Notes: generated by a model not told the origin, from the sequence alone. A DNA stretch of 64,000 bases from CAWKAO01 sp963847665 (GCA_963847665.1 CAWKAO010000003.1:186001-250000); one strand, 5' to 3'; positions 45,325-55,660 are shown, numbered from the stretch's first letter. Made by a program: numbers and translations.

Positions 45325-46830
45325 TTAGCCTATATTAAGAAAGTCTGCAACAAAATCCTTCATCTTCTCAATAGTACAGGAATCTTTATGGATTATTTTT
45401 TTATTTTCCAGATTCCTTAAAGGTTCAGGTATTTTATTTTTAGTCAGGGTCGACAGAATTTTTATCTGCTGAAACTCATCATAATGAGAATCCTGTTCCT
45501 GATTTTTACTTATTGCTTTTATCACGCTTGCCGGAAATTTAAAGGGGCTAGCAGTAGATGCAATCACTGTTTTAGTCTTATCCTGGGTCTTTTTAAGATA
45601 ATTTTTATAGACAAAATGACCTACAGCGGTATGGGTATCGATAAGATAACCCTGTTTTCTGTATACCTCTTCTATTGAAGATATTGTCTCGGCATCTGTA
45701 GCAAAGCCTCCAATGAAATAATCAAGCCTATTTTTCATCCTTTCTGTAATGGTAAACATTCCTTTTTCTGAAAGCTCTTCAAACATTGTCTTCAACTGGT
45801 TCGAGTCCCTGTCGCAGAGGTCAAATATCAGCCTTTCAAGATTACTGGATATGAGTATATCCATGGAAGGTGAGATAGTAAGACTTAATTTTCTTATCCT
45901 GTTGTAGGTCCCAGTATTAATAAAGTCATAAAGTACATTGTTCTCATTTGAGGCACAGATGAGATTTTTAACGGGAAGCCCCATAGATCTTGCATAGTAT
46001 GCAGCCAGTATATTTCCGAAATTGCCTGTAGGGACGACTATATTTATTTTTTCGCCTTCGATTATAGCTCCGGTTGTTATCAGCCTTGTGTATGCATATA
46101 CATAGTATACTATCTGTGGTACGAGCCTTCCTATGTTTATAGAGTTCGCAGAGGAAAACATAAAACCGTTCTTTTCAGCGAGTCGGTTGAAGTCCCCATC
46201 GTTAAATATAGCTTTTACACCATTCTGTGCATCATCAAAATTTCCCTTGATGCTGCAGACTGCAGTATTGTTTCCCTCCTGTGTCACCATCTGCATTTCC
46301 TGGATAAGACTGACACCATCACGCGGATAAAATACGATTATTTTTGTGCCGTCAACACCTGAAAAGCTCTCAAGGGCAGCTTTTCCAGTATCACCACTGG
46401 TAGCAGTAAGTATTACGATCTCTTTTTCGATCCCTGCTTTTTTTACTGCTTTTGCAAGAAGGTGTGGAAGGATTGAAAGAGCAAGATCCTTAAAGGCACA
46501 TGTAGCGCCATGAAAAAGTTCTAAAAAATACAGGTCACCAGCTTTTACAAGTGGTGCTATTTCAGCAGTGTCAAATTTTTCATCATAGGCATTCTCAATA
46601 CATTCTTGCAGTTCAGGTGAAGTAAAATCAGTCAGGTATTTACCAAGGATATAAAAAGCAAGTCTTTTGTAATCAAAAGACAGGAGCTCTGAAAAGGGCA
46701 GATCAAGTTCCGGGATCGACTCTGGCACAAAAAGTCCTCCATGGGGCGCTATTCCTTTTACTATCGCTTTAGATGCGGTTACTTTTTCTTTTGAGTTTCT
46801 TGTGCTGATATAATTCATATCATGATTCAA
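45325..46830 (-). CDS. thrC: threonine synthase
   Basis: It converts O-phosphohomoserine to threonine with PLP. The 501 residues include the long N-terminal domain of the ThrC class with YISTRNSKEKVTASKAI and GGLFVPESIP, the PLP-lysine in GATCAFKDLAL and the phosphate-binding TATSGDTGKAAL. Its start overlaps the hom stop by 11 bases and the kinase-like gene follows 27 bases later, so threonine synthesis from aspartate semialdehyde is complete in one run. Confidence 0.96.
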   Translation of the reverse strand: MNHDMNYISTRNSKEKVTASKAIVKGIAPHGGLFVPESIPELDLPFSELLSFDYKRLAFYILGKYLTDFTSPELQECIENAYDEKFDTAEIAPLVKAGDLYFLELFHGATCAFKDLALSILPHLLAKAVKKAGIEKEIVILTATSGDTGKAALESFSGVDGTKIIVFYPRDGVSLIQEMQMVTQEGNNTAVCSIKGNFDDAQNGVKAIFNDGDFNRLAEKNGFMFSSANSINIGRLVPQIVYYVYAYTRLITTGAIIEGEKINIVVPTGNFGNILAAYYARSMGLPVKNLICASNENNVLYDFINTGTYNRIRKLSLTISPSMDILISSNLERLIFDLCDRDSNQLKTMFEELSEKGMFTITERMKNRLDYFIGGFATDAETISSIEEVYRKQGYLIDTHTAVGHFVYKNYLKKTQDKTKTVIASTASPFKFPASVIKAISKNQEQDSHYDEFQQIKILSTLTKNKIPEPLRNLENKKIIHKDSCTIEKMKDFVADFLNIG

Positions 46831-48149
46831 GGTCCTCGACCCTTATAACGTTGATCACTTTTTTGACCACATCAAGCCTGCTTATCTCTTTCAGGGAGTC
46901 ATAAAGATTTTGATTAAGGGTATCATGTGTCACAAAGATCAGTCTTGCTACGTCTTTTACATCTAACTGTTTCTGTACCATGGATTGGATAGAAACTATA
47001 TGATCACCAAAGATATTTGCTATCCTGGCAAGAACACCGGGCCTGTCATATACATCCATTAAAACATAAAACTTATTACTGGTGCTAAGAAATGGAGTAA
47101 CGGGTTTCTCTTCAAAGCAAGTACATCCGTATATTTTATGCTTACTCTGCCTGCTGTAATTTCTTGCGATGCTGATAATGTCTCCCACTATGGCACTTGC
47201 AGTCGGCTTATCCCCTGCCCCTTTCCCAAAGCTCATGATCTCCCCGACATAATTGCCATAAAAGTAAACAGCATTATAAGTATCCTTTATGGAAGCAAGA
47301 ATATGACTTTTTGGAATAAGTGCAGGATGCACCCTTGCGTTAATACTACCGTTTTCTTCGCTTCCTATCGCCAGAAGCTTGATCGTATAACCAAGTTCAT
47401 CAGCATAGCTTATATCTGAGAATGATATCTTTTTTATCCCTTCCCTGTATACATCGCTATAATGGACCCTGCTGTTAAAAGCTATAGAAGCCAGTATGGC
47501 AAGTTTGTTTGCAGCATCTTTTCCTTCAACATCAGCTGCCGGGTCAGATTCGGCATAACCGAGTTCCTGAGCCATATTTAATGCATCAACAAAACTCAGG
47601 TGGTTCTCCTGCATCTTGGTGAGGATGTAATTGGTTGTACCATTTACGATCCCGACGACCTTGGAGATGTTGTTTGAAGCCAGCGAGGATTTAAGGGGGC
47701 CTATTATTGGGATCCCGCCCCCGACACTTGCCTCAAAAAGTATATCCACATTACTTTTTTCTGCTTCATGAAAAATCCTGGCACCTTTTCTTGCAATAAG
47801 GTCCTTATTTGCAGTTACCACATATTTTCCTCTTTTTAATGCTGCTGTTATCAGTTCAAATGCTGTTTTCTACCCCTCCGATAAGCTCGACTACAATATC
47901 GACATCGCTATTTATAACGTCCCTGGCATCCTGGGTAAAGATTATGTCACTGCGTTCTTTCTTTATATCTTTTATGCGGGAAAGATCTTTTTCTGCAATG
48001 ATCTTTACACAAAGGTCCTTTCCTATTTTTTTCAAAATATAATCATGCTGATGGGTCATAAGCCTGAAGACTTCGGATCCGATATAGCCAAAACCCAATA
48101 GTCCAATATTGATCTTGAAATCACCGCTGCTTAGATTTTCTTTATACAT
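46820..48149 (-). CDS. hom: homoserine dehydrogenase with ACT domain, one frameshift
   Basis: It reduces aspartate semialdehyde to homoserine. The N-terminal part has the dinucleotide motif GLLGFGYIGSEVF and VVELIGGVEN. One extra base near 47865 shifts the frame, after which FELITAALKRGKYVVTANKDLIA continues. The catalytic domain (GIVNGTTNYILTKM, GYAESDPAADVEGKDAANKLAI) and a C-terminal ACT domain (DVYDRPGVLARIANIFGDH) for threonine feedback follow. The reconstructed length (about 440) is normal. It lies between lysA and thrC. Confidence 0.9.
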
Positions 48150-48201
48150 TTTTAAATACCAGCTTTCCTATAAGTTTTTTCCTACAGAGGCTTCTTATTT
48201 A

Positions 48202-49552
48202 TTATTCATATAATCTGTTGTCTTTTGCTACGAGATCCTCATAACTCTGTCTTTGCACCCAGACCCAGCTTTTGCCATCTTCCACTGCAACCACTGCACT
48301 TTTTGGCTGCCCGTTATAGTTGCTTGACATCGCATAACAGTAAGCACCGGTCGAGGCTGTACAGATCAGGTCACCTGGATCAACAGGTGGCAACATAGAG
48401 TCTTCTATGATAACATCTCCGCTTTCACAATGCTTGCCAACTATATTATATTTCTTTTTACCTTTTTTATTCTGGGGGTCCAGTATTTCCCCTTCGACTA
48501 TGTTTTTGATATATGAGGCTTTATTTGCCAAAAAAGCTTCGTATTTTGCCTGATAAAGTACTGTCCTGATATTATCAGACATACCTCCATCGACAGCTAT
48601 ATAGTTCTTGATACCAGGGATCTCCTTTATCACTCCAACCCCATATAGAGTTACTCCGGCATTACCTATTATGGACCTGCCGGGCTCAAGTAAGATCTTT
48701 TCTATTTTTACCCTGTGTGTTTTGGAATATTTGTCGATAGCTTTTTTAACCAGTTCTGCAAGATCTTGTATGGTCGCTGGTTCATCCTTAGAGGTATATT
48801 TTATACCCAGTCCACCTCCGATGTTTAGCTGTTTTATCTCTATTTTCAGCTTGGTCCTTGCTTCCTTTAATAATGCAAGCATAGTATCTATCAGTCTATC
48901 ATACACCTCTATATTAAATATCTGGGAACCTATATGGGCATGAAGCCCTATAAGGTCTAAATTTTCAAGGCTTGCTGCATATTTTATTGCATCCAGGGCG
49001 ACTCCCGTTATATATCCCAAAACCAAATTTTGATTCAATGGCACCCGTCTGTATGTATTTATGGGTATGCGCTTTTATGCCAGGAGTTATCCTTAACATT
49101 ATCTTCTGTTTTTTTCCTCTATCTGAAGCAAGCCTGTCGATCATTTCAAGCTCTTGAAAATTATCAGCAATAAAAACTCCGACGTTATAATCAAGGCCAA
49201 AACTGATCTCTTCCTGTGATTTATTGTTTCCATGAAAAAATATCTTTTCAGGTTCAAAACCACTTTTTAGTGCAATATATAATTCTCCTCCATTTGAAAC
49301 ATCTATAGAGAGCCCTTCTCTTTTTATAAGCTGGCACATCGGAAGTGTACAGAACGCTTTTGAAGCATATATTATTTCAGATCTGTAATCCTTGAATTTA
49401 AAGGAATCCAGATAATCACTGCACTGTTTTTTTACTGTTGCAATATCCACAATATATAAAGGAGTCTTGTACTTTGATTTCAAATCCTCCAGGCTGACTC
49501 CTCCAATAGACAGGACATTGTCTTCTATTTTAGTGGTAACAGGTAACAACAT
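48202..49552 (-). CDS. lysA: diaminopimelate decarboxylase, one frameshift
   Basis: The last step to lysine, PLP-dependent. The N-terminal part has the PLP-lysine strand EIIYASKAFCT and DVSNGGEL. It then reads SKFGFGIYNG and breaks near 49010-49030; the next frame resumes GVALDAIKYAASLENLDLIGLHAHIGSQ. The C-terminal part has the PLP-phosphate site EPGRSIIGNAGVTLY and the active-site GKHCESGD and STGAYCYAMSSNYN. The reconstructed length (about 450) is slightly long for the family. It lies between argS and hom, the actinobacterial order. Confidence 0.9.
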
Positions 49553-49663
49553 AAGCTATCATGGTCTCCTTCTGTTTATTAATATTAAAGTGACTAAAAT
49601 TTCCCGGTAAATCAAACCGAGTAAATATTTTAATATATTTTGATAATAAATAAAAAAGGGATA

Positions 49664-51436
49664 TTACATTTTTAAGGGTGCATCTATATTAAGCAGCCTG
49701 AAAGCATTGGCTAAGCACTATCCTTACAAGGATTATAAGCTTGAGCCTGCTGCCGTCAAGCTTGTTATCATCTATTATCCTGCAGTGTTTATAAAAATAA
49801 TGAAATGATGCGGCAAGCCTGTAAATATATTGGTTGATCAGATAGGGTTCGTTTTTAGCACAGGAATCTTTTACGATATCAGGAAAGAATAAAAGCATCT
49901 TTACAAGCTCGATGTCCTCCTCAGATCTTAAAGCTGATGTCTTTAAAATCCATCTTTTCTGCAAGACGGTCATTTATAGCATCAAAATCTGTATTCCCCG
50001 GAAAAAATGGACCCATCCAGATTCTTTGTTTTCTATGATCAGTTCCCTGCTCCTGTAAAGCTGGGTGATCTTTTCAAAGATACTTGAGATCCTTGCATGG
50101 GCATACTGTACATAATATACAGGATTTTGATTGGACTTCTGGACAGCAAGACTGATATCGAAATCCATAGGTGTATCAAAAGAATTGGAAGTAAAAAAGA
50201 ACCTAACTGCATCTTTACCGACTTCTTTTAAAAGGTCGCCAAGATTGTATACTTCGCCTTTTCTTTTTGACATTTTTACAGCCTGGCCGTCTTTTAAAAG
50301 GTTTACCAGTTGCCCGATTATTATCTTAAGTTCTTTTTCGTCAAAACCGGTAGATTTTCCTATAGCAGTAAGCCTCTTTAATATACCCATGGTGATCTGC
50401 ACCGAGGATATAGATTATTTTTTTAAATCCTCTTTCAACCTTATTTAAAAGATACATTATATCTGAAGCAAAATAAGTCGGTTCCCCGTTTGCCCTTATG
50501 ACGACCCTGTCCTTATCATCTCCAAATTGTTCCGACCTGAACCAGGCTGCATCATCTTTTTCATAGACCAGTCCCTTTTCTTTTAGCATCGCAAGCGTTT
50601 TTTCAAAATTTGTATCTTCATACATGCTGCTCTCTAAAAACCAGTTGTCAAAAACCACTCCCATGCTGCGCAGGGTGTCGGAGATCTTGTCGATCATGAT
50701 CCTTACACCGATCTTGCCCAGGACATCAGCATCAGCATCTGAAGAAAGGTCCACATATTTATCTCCATAATCTTTTATGATCTCGTCTGCAACAATCCTT
50801 ACCAAAGATTCAGGATAACCATCCTGGGGATAAGGCTTTGATATGCCATATTTTTTAAGATAAATGCTTTTTAAACATTCGGCAAAATTTTTTATCTGGC
50901 TTCCATAGTCATTGACATAATACTCCCGCTGCACATCATAGCCATTTGCTTCATAGATATTTGCCAGTGCTATCCCCGAGGGCCGCCCAGCGTCCGTGTC
51001 CAATATGCAGATCCCCTGTAGGGTTTGCGCTTACAAATTCTATCTGTGTCTTAATGCCATTTCCGCTATTGTTTTTACCATAGTCATTATATTTTTTTGC
51101 AATATCCGGAAGACTGCTTTTTATCCAATCGCCTGAAAGGGCCATATTTATAAAACCAGGCTTTGCTATGTTTATTCCCTGGCATTCTTCCCACTTATCT
51201 ATGATCTGCTGCTCAATGATCCCAGCTATTTGCATGGGGTCCTTTTTTAATACAGGTGCCAGTACCAATGCAGCATTGGTGGTAATATCTCCAAAGCTTT
51301 TATTTTTAGGTTCTGAAATAGTGATGCCTGATAGGTCAGGATTTTCAGGAAGCGACATAGCAGCATGCATGTTTTTTCCGTCAAAAACATTTATTATTTC
51401 TTTAAGTAACTTATCTCTGAGTCTATATAAGATCAA
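49664..51436 (-). CDS. argS: arginyl-tRNA synthetase, broken by about five frameshifts
   Basis: The class I signature is present in pieces: SANPTG-LHIGHGRWAALGD (HIGH motif), then NIYEANGYDVQREYYVNDYG, YFASDIMYLLNK, LGADHHGYIK, VKMSKRKGEVYNLGDLL and the anticodon-binding end (DIELVKMLLFFPDIVKDSCA to QCFQ-LLNID). Frame changes occur near 50990, 50385, 50000, 49935 and 49695. Start TTG at 51436 with GGTGG upstream; the true end is TAA at 49664. Each fragment is well conserved, so either the consensus is poor here or the gene is decaying and another ArgRS exists. It directly follows tRNA-Thr. Confidence 0.82.
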
Positions 51437-51530
51437 TATAATCCACCGGAATAACACTAAAAAAAATTTCTGTAATAGTAAGCAACAATCGACTATTAGC
51501 ACCAGCAAGTAAGCAGCATCATCGATTTTT

Positions 51531-51606
51531 TGGAGCCGACGACCGGACTTGAACCGGTAACCTGCTCATTACGAATGAGCTGCTCTACCATTTGAGCTAC
51601 ATCGGC
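51531..51606 (-). tRNA. tRNA-Thr (anticodon CGU), CCA encoded
   Basis: A full cloverleaf is visible on the minus strand: acceptor GCCGATG pairs with CGTCGGC, the D-arm is GCTC...GAGC, the anticodon arm GCTCA-TTCGTAA-TGAGC, the variable loop AGGTT and the T-arm ACCGG-TTCAAGT-CCGGT. The anticodon CGT reads ACG (Thr). The discriminator is T, and CCA is encoded at the 3' end. Its first 10 bases overlap the end of the RicT-like gene. Confidence 0.95.
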
Positions 51607-52430
51607 TTTTGTTCTTCAGGTATTGCCCCTCCACCTACTAATTCTATTTCGCATAATGGCAGAGACACTCTGTTTTCACTCTCAAGCAAAACGACAATTG
51701 ATTTCTTCAGCGGATCGTGTCCCTCGATCACGCCATCGCCGAATTTAGTCCTCACTCTAAGTCCCTTTTCAGGCGCTTCTTCAAGGAATTCCCTGTAACA
51801 ATCATACTCATATTTTAAACAACACATAAGTCTTCCGCATATCCCGGATATCTTTAAAGGATTAAGCGGCAGGTTCTGGTCCTTTGCCATTTTTATTGAT
51901 ATGGATTCAAAATCTGTAAGAAAACTTTTACAGCAAAGGTTTATTCCACAGGGTCCCAGACCACCGACTATTTTTGCCTCATCCCTTACTCCGATCTGCC
52001 TGAGCTCTATCCTTATTTTGAAATAAGAAGCAAGCTCTTTGACCATTTCCCTGAAATCCACTCTTTTTTCTGAGGTAAAATAAAATACCATCTTGCTTTT
52101 ATCAAACATCACATGCACCTCGACCAGTTTCATCGAGAGATTGTGAGTGTTTGAAAGTTCATCAAATTTTTTAATTCCTTCCGATTCCTTTGATCTGTTC
52201 AATTCTTCAACAGAAAGGTCGTATTCTGTTGCTAACCTGATTATCTTGCTGATCTTATCGGAAGCTTCACTGCCAGCGAATTCGGAAGGCTGACTGACTA
52301 CTTCTCCTATTTCATTGGTATCACCAAGGTGGCAGATCACTCTATCCCCTGTCTTAGTATCAAGCTCACCTGGATCATAATAATAAATAGTTCCATTTTT
52401 TTTAAAAATAACTCCTACCATAAGAGGCAT
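51597..52430 (-). CDS. PSP1-domain protein, RicT/YaaT-like
   Basis: A 277-residue protein with the PSP1 core (RLATEYDLSVEELNRSKES to YFTSEKRVDFREMVKELASYFKIRIEL) and the cysteine-rich segment GGLGPCGINLCCKSFLTDFE...ISGICGRLMCCLKYEYDCY. In Bacillus the homologue RicT is part of a Fe-S-containing complex that modulates RNase Y. It follows holB by 9 bases with AAGGAG before its ATG, the common tmk-holB-yaaT order. Its TAG stop lies inside the D-arm region of tRNA-Thr. Confidence 0.92.
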   Translation of the reverse strand: MPLMVGVIFKKNGTIYYYDPGELDTKTGDRVICHLGDTNEIGEVVSQPSEFAGSEASDKISKIIRLATEYDLSVEELNRSKESEGIKKFDELSNTHNLSMKLVEVHVMFDKSKMVFYFTSEKRVDFREMVKELASYFKIRIELRQIGVRDEAKIVGGLGPCGINLCCKSFLTDFESISIKMAKDQNLPLNPLKISGICGRLMCCLKYEYDCYREFLEEAPEKGLRVRTKFGDGVIEGHDPLKKSIVVLLESENRVSLPLCEIELVGGGAIPEEQKPM

Positions 52431-52439
52431 GATTTCTCC

Positions 52440-53516
52440 TTAATTTTTTATATTGTTCCTATTTTTTTTACACAATTGCTGCATCCTTAGCAATAAACTG
52501 TCAAGAACCAGCTCAGGATTTATGGAAAATTTTATATAATGTCTCCTGTTTTCTATATCTTCTATAAGTTCAAAAACCTTTTTACTGTCAAGGGAAATAA
52601 AATTTTTGCTTATAATGTCATAATTACCGGTAAAATTTAATACCCGGTTGTTTGCTCCTGACACAACAGAGATAATATCTTCGAGCCAGGCAGTAATTAT
52701 ATCAAAAACCATATTTATACCCAAACTATTATATTTATTTTGCTCTCGTTTTTTTTTGATTTTCATTGAATCTTCATATTTCTTGATCTCTGACTTTGTT
52801 GCACCCATATTCTTCAGCTGAACGACTTCTGACCCCTGCCCTGCACTTTTATCAGTTGAACTTTTTTTTAGGAAGTCCAATATTTCAAGCGAAGTATCAA
52901 GAGGTAAGCTTTCATCATCAGGGGTCTGCATGATTTTTTTTATCTGATCATGGACCAGGCTTTTAAAATAAGAAGGATCAAAGTTTAAGCTCTGTTCATC
53001 ACTGTATTTAAGATCCCACTCAAATACAAGACATCTTGATAAAATTGTAGGAAGGACCGCTGTAATGTTTTCAGTTAAAATGATAAATATACAGTTTTCA
53101 TCAGGTGGGTCCTCAAGGATCTTTAAAAGCATATTAGCCGTAGTATTACTGAGTAGTTCTGCCTCTTTTATTATGCCTATTTTTTTCCCCGCTGAATGGG
53201 AACTCCTGCTCATAAAATTTTGGAGAGCCCTTACTGAGTCTACAGTTATAAAATTACCCTGGGCCTCCACTATCTCTATATTTTCATGGATCCCCTTTAA
53301 AGTATTTTCACAGACCCTGCAAACTCCACACCCGTCAGCCTGGCAGTTTATTGCAGAAGAAAAACGAAGAGCGATCTCAAAAAGATGGTCAATGTTGTTT
53401 CCCCCGAACATGTATGCATGAGAAAAATTACCGGATCTTAATGTGGATCTGATTATTTTTAAGTTTGATCTATTTTTTAACGTATCAACTAGAAATCCCA
53501 GTTCATCGAGCAACAT
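52440..53516 (-). CDS. holB: DNA polymerase III delta' subunit
   Basis: A clamp-loader subunit of 358 residues. The fold is AAA+ without a conserved Walker A, as usual for delta' (SHAYMFGGNN). The zinc module CQADGCGVCRVCENTLKGIHEN, SVRALQNFMSRSSHSAGKKIGII and LLKILEDPPDENCIFIILTE are clear. The C-terminal collar is diverged and Ser/Lys-rich at about 200-255. AGGA lies seven bases before the ATG. It is located between tmk and the RicT-like gene. Confidence 0.92.
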   Translation of the reverse strand: MLLDELGFLVDTLKNRSNLKIIRSTLRSGNFSHAYMFGGNNIDHLFEIALRFSSAINCQADGCGVCRVCENTLKGIHENIEIVEAQGNFITVDSVRALQNFMSRSSHSAGKKIGIIKEAELLSNTTANMLLKILEDPPDENCIFIILTENITAVLPTILSRCLVFEWDLKYSDEQSLNFDPSYFKSLVHDQIKKIMQTPDDESLPLDTSLEILDFLKKSSTDKSAGQGSEVVQLKNMGATKSEIKKYEDSMKIKKKREQNKYNSLGINMVFDIITAWLEDIISVVSGANNRVLNFTGNYDIISKNFISLDSKKVFELIEDIENRRHYIKFSINPELVLDSLLLRMQQLCKKNRNNIKN

Positions 53517-53544
53517 TTTTTTATCCTGCCTAGATCTGATTTGA

Positions 53545-54192
53545 TTACTTCTTCCCGGGGAGGGTCTTTGCCTTTAAAGTACTCAGGGTCCTTTCTTTTA
53601 TTTCAGAAAAAATACTATCTACATCCCTGTTACCGTTTATGACAATAAATCTTTTACCAAATTTTTTTGCGATATTAAGATATCCCTTCTGGATCTGCTC
53701 CTTAAAATAGTTTTTTTCATGCTCTATCCTGTCTCTTTTCCTTGAATGCAGGTCGATCCTTCTTTCACTGTCACTTACTCCCAGTGACAGTAAAAAAGTT
53801 AGGTCCGGTTCAAGACCACCGGTGGTCCAGAGACTAAGATCATATACTTCTTTTATCCCGAGACCCCTTGCAATACCCTGATAGACAATTGTCGAATCAA
53901 AAAACCTGTCACATATGACTATTTTACCCGACTTGAGAGCCGGTATTATTTTTTTTGAAGTAAGCTCAGCTCTTGAAGCTTCGAACAACAAAGTCTCTGC
54001 CTTAAAAGACAAATCCTTATTTTTTTTATCCAGCAGAATATCCCTGATCCTGTCCCCTATCGCAGTGCCTCCAGGCTCCCTGGTGAGCATCACATTATAG
54101 TCTTGCTCTTTTAAAAAATTATAAAGTTTTTTTATCTGGGTGGTCTTACCAGAACCGTCTATTCCTTCAAATGTAATAAAAATACCTTTCAT
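53545..54192 (-). CDS. tmk: thymidylate kinase
   Basis: It phosphorylates dTMP to dTDP. About 215 residues with the P-loop FEGIDGSGKTTQI, the DRX motif (ICDRFFDSTIVYQG) and the lid region. The frame is open to 54246, but ATG at 54192 gives the family-typical MKGIFITFEGIDGSGKTT start. No Shine-Dalgarno precedes it; the upstream sequence is A/T-only, so it may be leaderless. First gene of the tmk-holB-ricT run and divergent from the lipoprotein gene. Confidence 0.95.
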   Translation of the reverse strand: MKGIFITFEGIDGSGKTTQIKKLYNFLKEQDYNVMLTREPGGTAIGDRIRDILLDKKNKDLSFKAETLLFEASRAELTSKKIIPALKSGKIVICDRFFDSTIVYQGIARGLGIKEVYDLSLWTTGGLEPDLTFLLSLGVSDSERRIDLHSRKRDRIEHEKNYFKEQIQKGYLNIAKKFGKRFIVINGNRDVDSIFSEIKERTLSTLKAKTLPGKK

Positions 54193-54291
54193 ATGAGCAA
54201 ATATTAAAAAAATATATGTTACAATGTTTTTACAATATTTTAACATGTTTACTTATTTGTTAAAATTAAAGCAAATTGACAATTTAAAATT

Positions 54292-55140
54292 ATGATCAGG
54301 TATAAGAGTTTAAGTCTATTAACATTATTGATAACTATATTACTTATCATTATATTATTTTCTTCATGCGATAATACCCTGCTCGATATCTACACGCAGG
54401 TTAATACTGATTATTCAGGAAGCAGGACAATTGACCTGGCCATAAAGACACAATACCTTCAAAAAGGTGAAGTGGCGCTTGATAAAAATGAATCATTATA
54501 TGACAAAATACTTACAAGCCTGCCTCCGGGGAAAATTGAGACATATGAAGAAGAAGATTATACACATTTTAAATCCATAGTCGATTTCAGTGATATAAAC
54601 TTTCTTCAGCATGTTTCAATAGATAATTATTCTGATTTACCACCCGAAAGATTTTATGCCAAAATGGAAGCAAACGACTATTTTTTCCACAGTGATTATT
54701 TCTTTTACGATTATGTCGATATGAAAATAGATGAATCTCTAATGGAGGCACAGGGGCCGGACGGCGACCTCTCAAGGATATATGACCTGTTTAGTGCGGA
54801 CCCGGATCTCTTTAAGATAACTTACCAGATAAAATTTCCTGTAAAGATCGTCAAGTCTAATGCTGATACCATAGGGGAAGACAACATTGCAATATGGCAG
54901 ATCGGTTTTGGAGATACTGAAAGTATTTATATCGAAGGTAAAAAGACCAAATTTCTTTCATACCTGCTTCTCTCAGTACTTGGCCTTATAGGGATTTTTA
55001 TTCTGTTCCTTACCATCATCCTTGTATACAGCAGGAGAAGACGAAGGATATCAAAACCAAAAAAACCTTATTTCAGTTACGATAATTATTTTAAGCAGGA
55101 TAAATATTATGAATCGACGGATGACAGGGACCGGTACTGA
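54292..55140 (+). CDS. membrane-anchored lipoprotein, unknown
   Basis: A 282-residue protein with a lipoprotein signal (LLIIILFSSC, modified Cys near residue 26), an exported domain that begins with a beta-rich VNTDYSGSRTIDLAIKT stretch, and a C-terminal membrane helix (about 227-252) followed by a basic cytoplasmic tail (SRRRRRISKPKKP). The build is like LppM/DUF3153-type proteins, but I cannot confirm the family. Its end overlaps the fumarase beta gene by 32 bases. Confidence 0.7.
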   Translation: MIRYKSLSLLTLLITILLIIILFSSCDNTLLDIYTQVNTDYSGSRTIDLAIKTQYLQKGEVALDKNESLYDKILTSLPPGKIETYEEEDYTHFKSIVDFSDINFLQHVSIDNYSDLPPERFYAKMEANDYFFHSDYFFYDYVDMKIDESLMEAQGPDGDLSRIYDLFSADPDLFKITYQIKFPVKIVKSNADTIGEDNIAIWQIGFGDTESIYIEGKKTKFLSYLLLSVLGLIGIFILFLTIILVYSRRRRRISKPKKPYFSYDNYFKQDKYYESTDDRDRY

Positions 55141-55660
55141 AAAAAAAATAAAAGTGCCGATTGACGAAAATACTTTAAAAGATCTTAAGGCCGGTGATGT
55201 TGTGAACCTCTCTGGTACGCTTATAGGGGCAAGAGATGCTGCACATAGAAGGATCTTAGACTCCATTAAAAAAAATGTTTCATTGCCATTTGAAATAAAA
55301 GACAATATTATTTTTTACCTTGGCCCCACACCGACACCTTCAGGTAAAACAAGTGGAAGCATAGGCCCTACTACAAGTGCCCGCATGGATGATCTCACAG
55401 AGCCCTTATTGAAAAAAGGCTTGCGCGCCACAATAGGTAAGGGTAAAAGAAGCGAGAATATAAAAAAACTCTTTCAGGAATACCAAGCAGTTTATTTTAT
55501 TGCACCCGGCGGGGTCGCAGCTTATCTGGCACAGAAAGTAAAGAGTATAAAGATTATTGCTTATGAAGACCTTGGACCCGAAGCCATTTATGAGCTTGAA
55601 GTGGAGGACCTTCCCTTAGTAGTGGCATATGATCTATGCGGTGGAGATATTTTTTCCTAA
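55109..55660 (+). CDS. class I fumarate hydratase, C-terminal (beta) subunit
   Basis: A 183-residue beta subunit of Fe-S fumarase/tartrate dehydratase type. It shows LKDLKAGDVVNLSGTLIGARDAAHRRI, then LGPTPTPSGKTSGSIGPTTSARMDDLTEPLL and FIAPGGVAAYLAQKVKSIKIIAYEDLGPEAIYELEVEDLP. AGGA lies 8 bases before the chosen ATG at 55109. It is encoded tail to tail with the alpha subunit, and the two stop codons overlap. Fumarate versus tartrate specificity cannot be read with certainty. Confidence 0.93.
   Translation: MNRRMTGTGTEKKIKVPIDENTLKDLKAGDVVNLSGTLIGARDAAHRRILDSIKKNVSLPFEIKDNIIFYLGPTPTPSGKTSGSIGPTTSARMDDLTEPLLKKGLRATIGKGKRSENIKKLFQEYQAVYFIAPGGVAAYLAQKVKSIKIIAYEDLGPEAIYELEVEDLPLVVAYDLCGGDIFS

Noticed and set aside
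47820..47880. Programmed ribosomal frameshifting as the explanation for the breaks in hom, lysA, glgA and argS
   Set aside because: No shared slippery heptamer, stimulatory hairpin or conserved position was seen. The shifts differ in place and sign, and the families do not use frameshifting.
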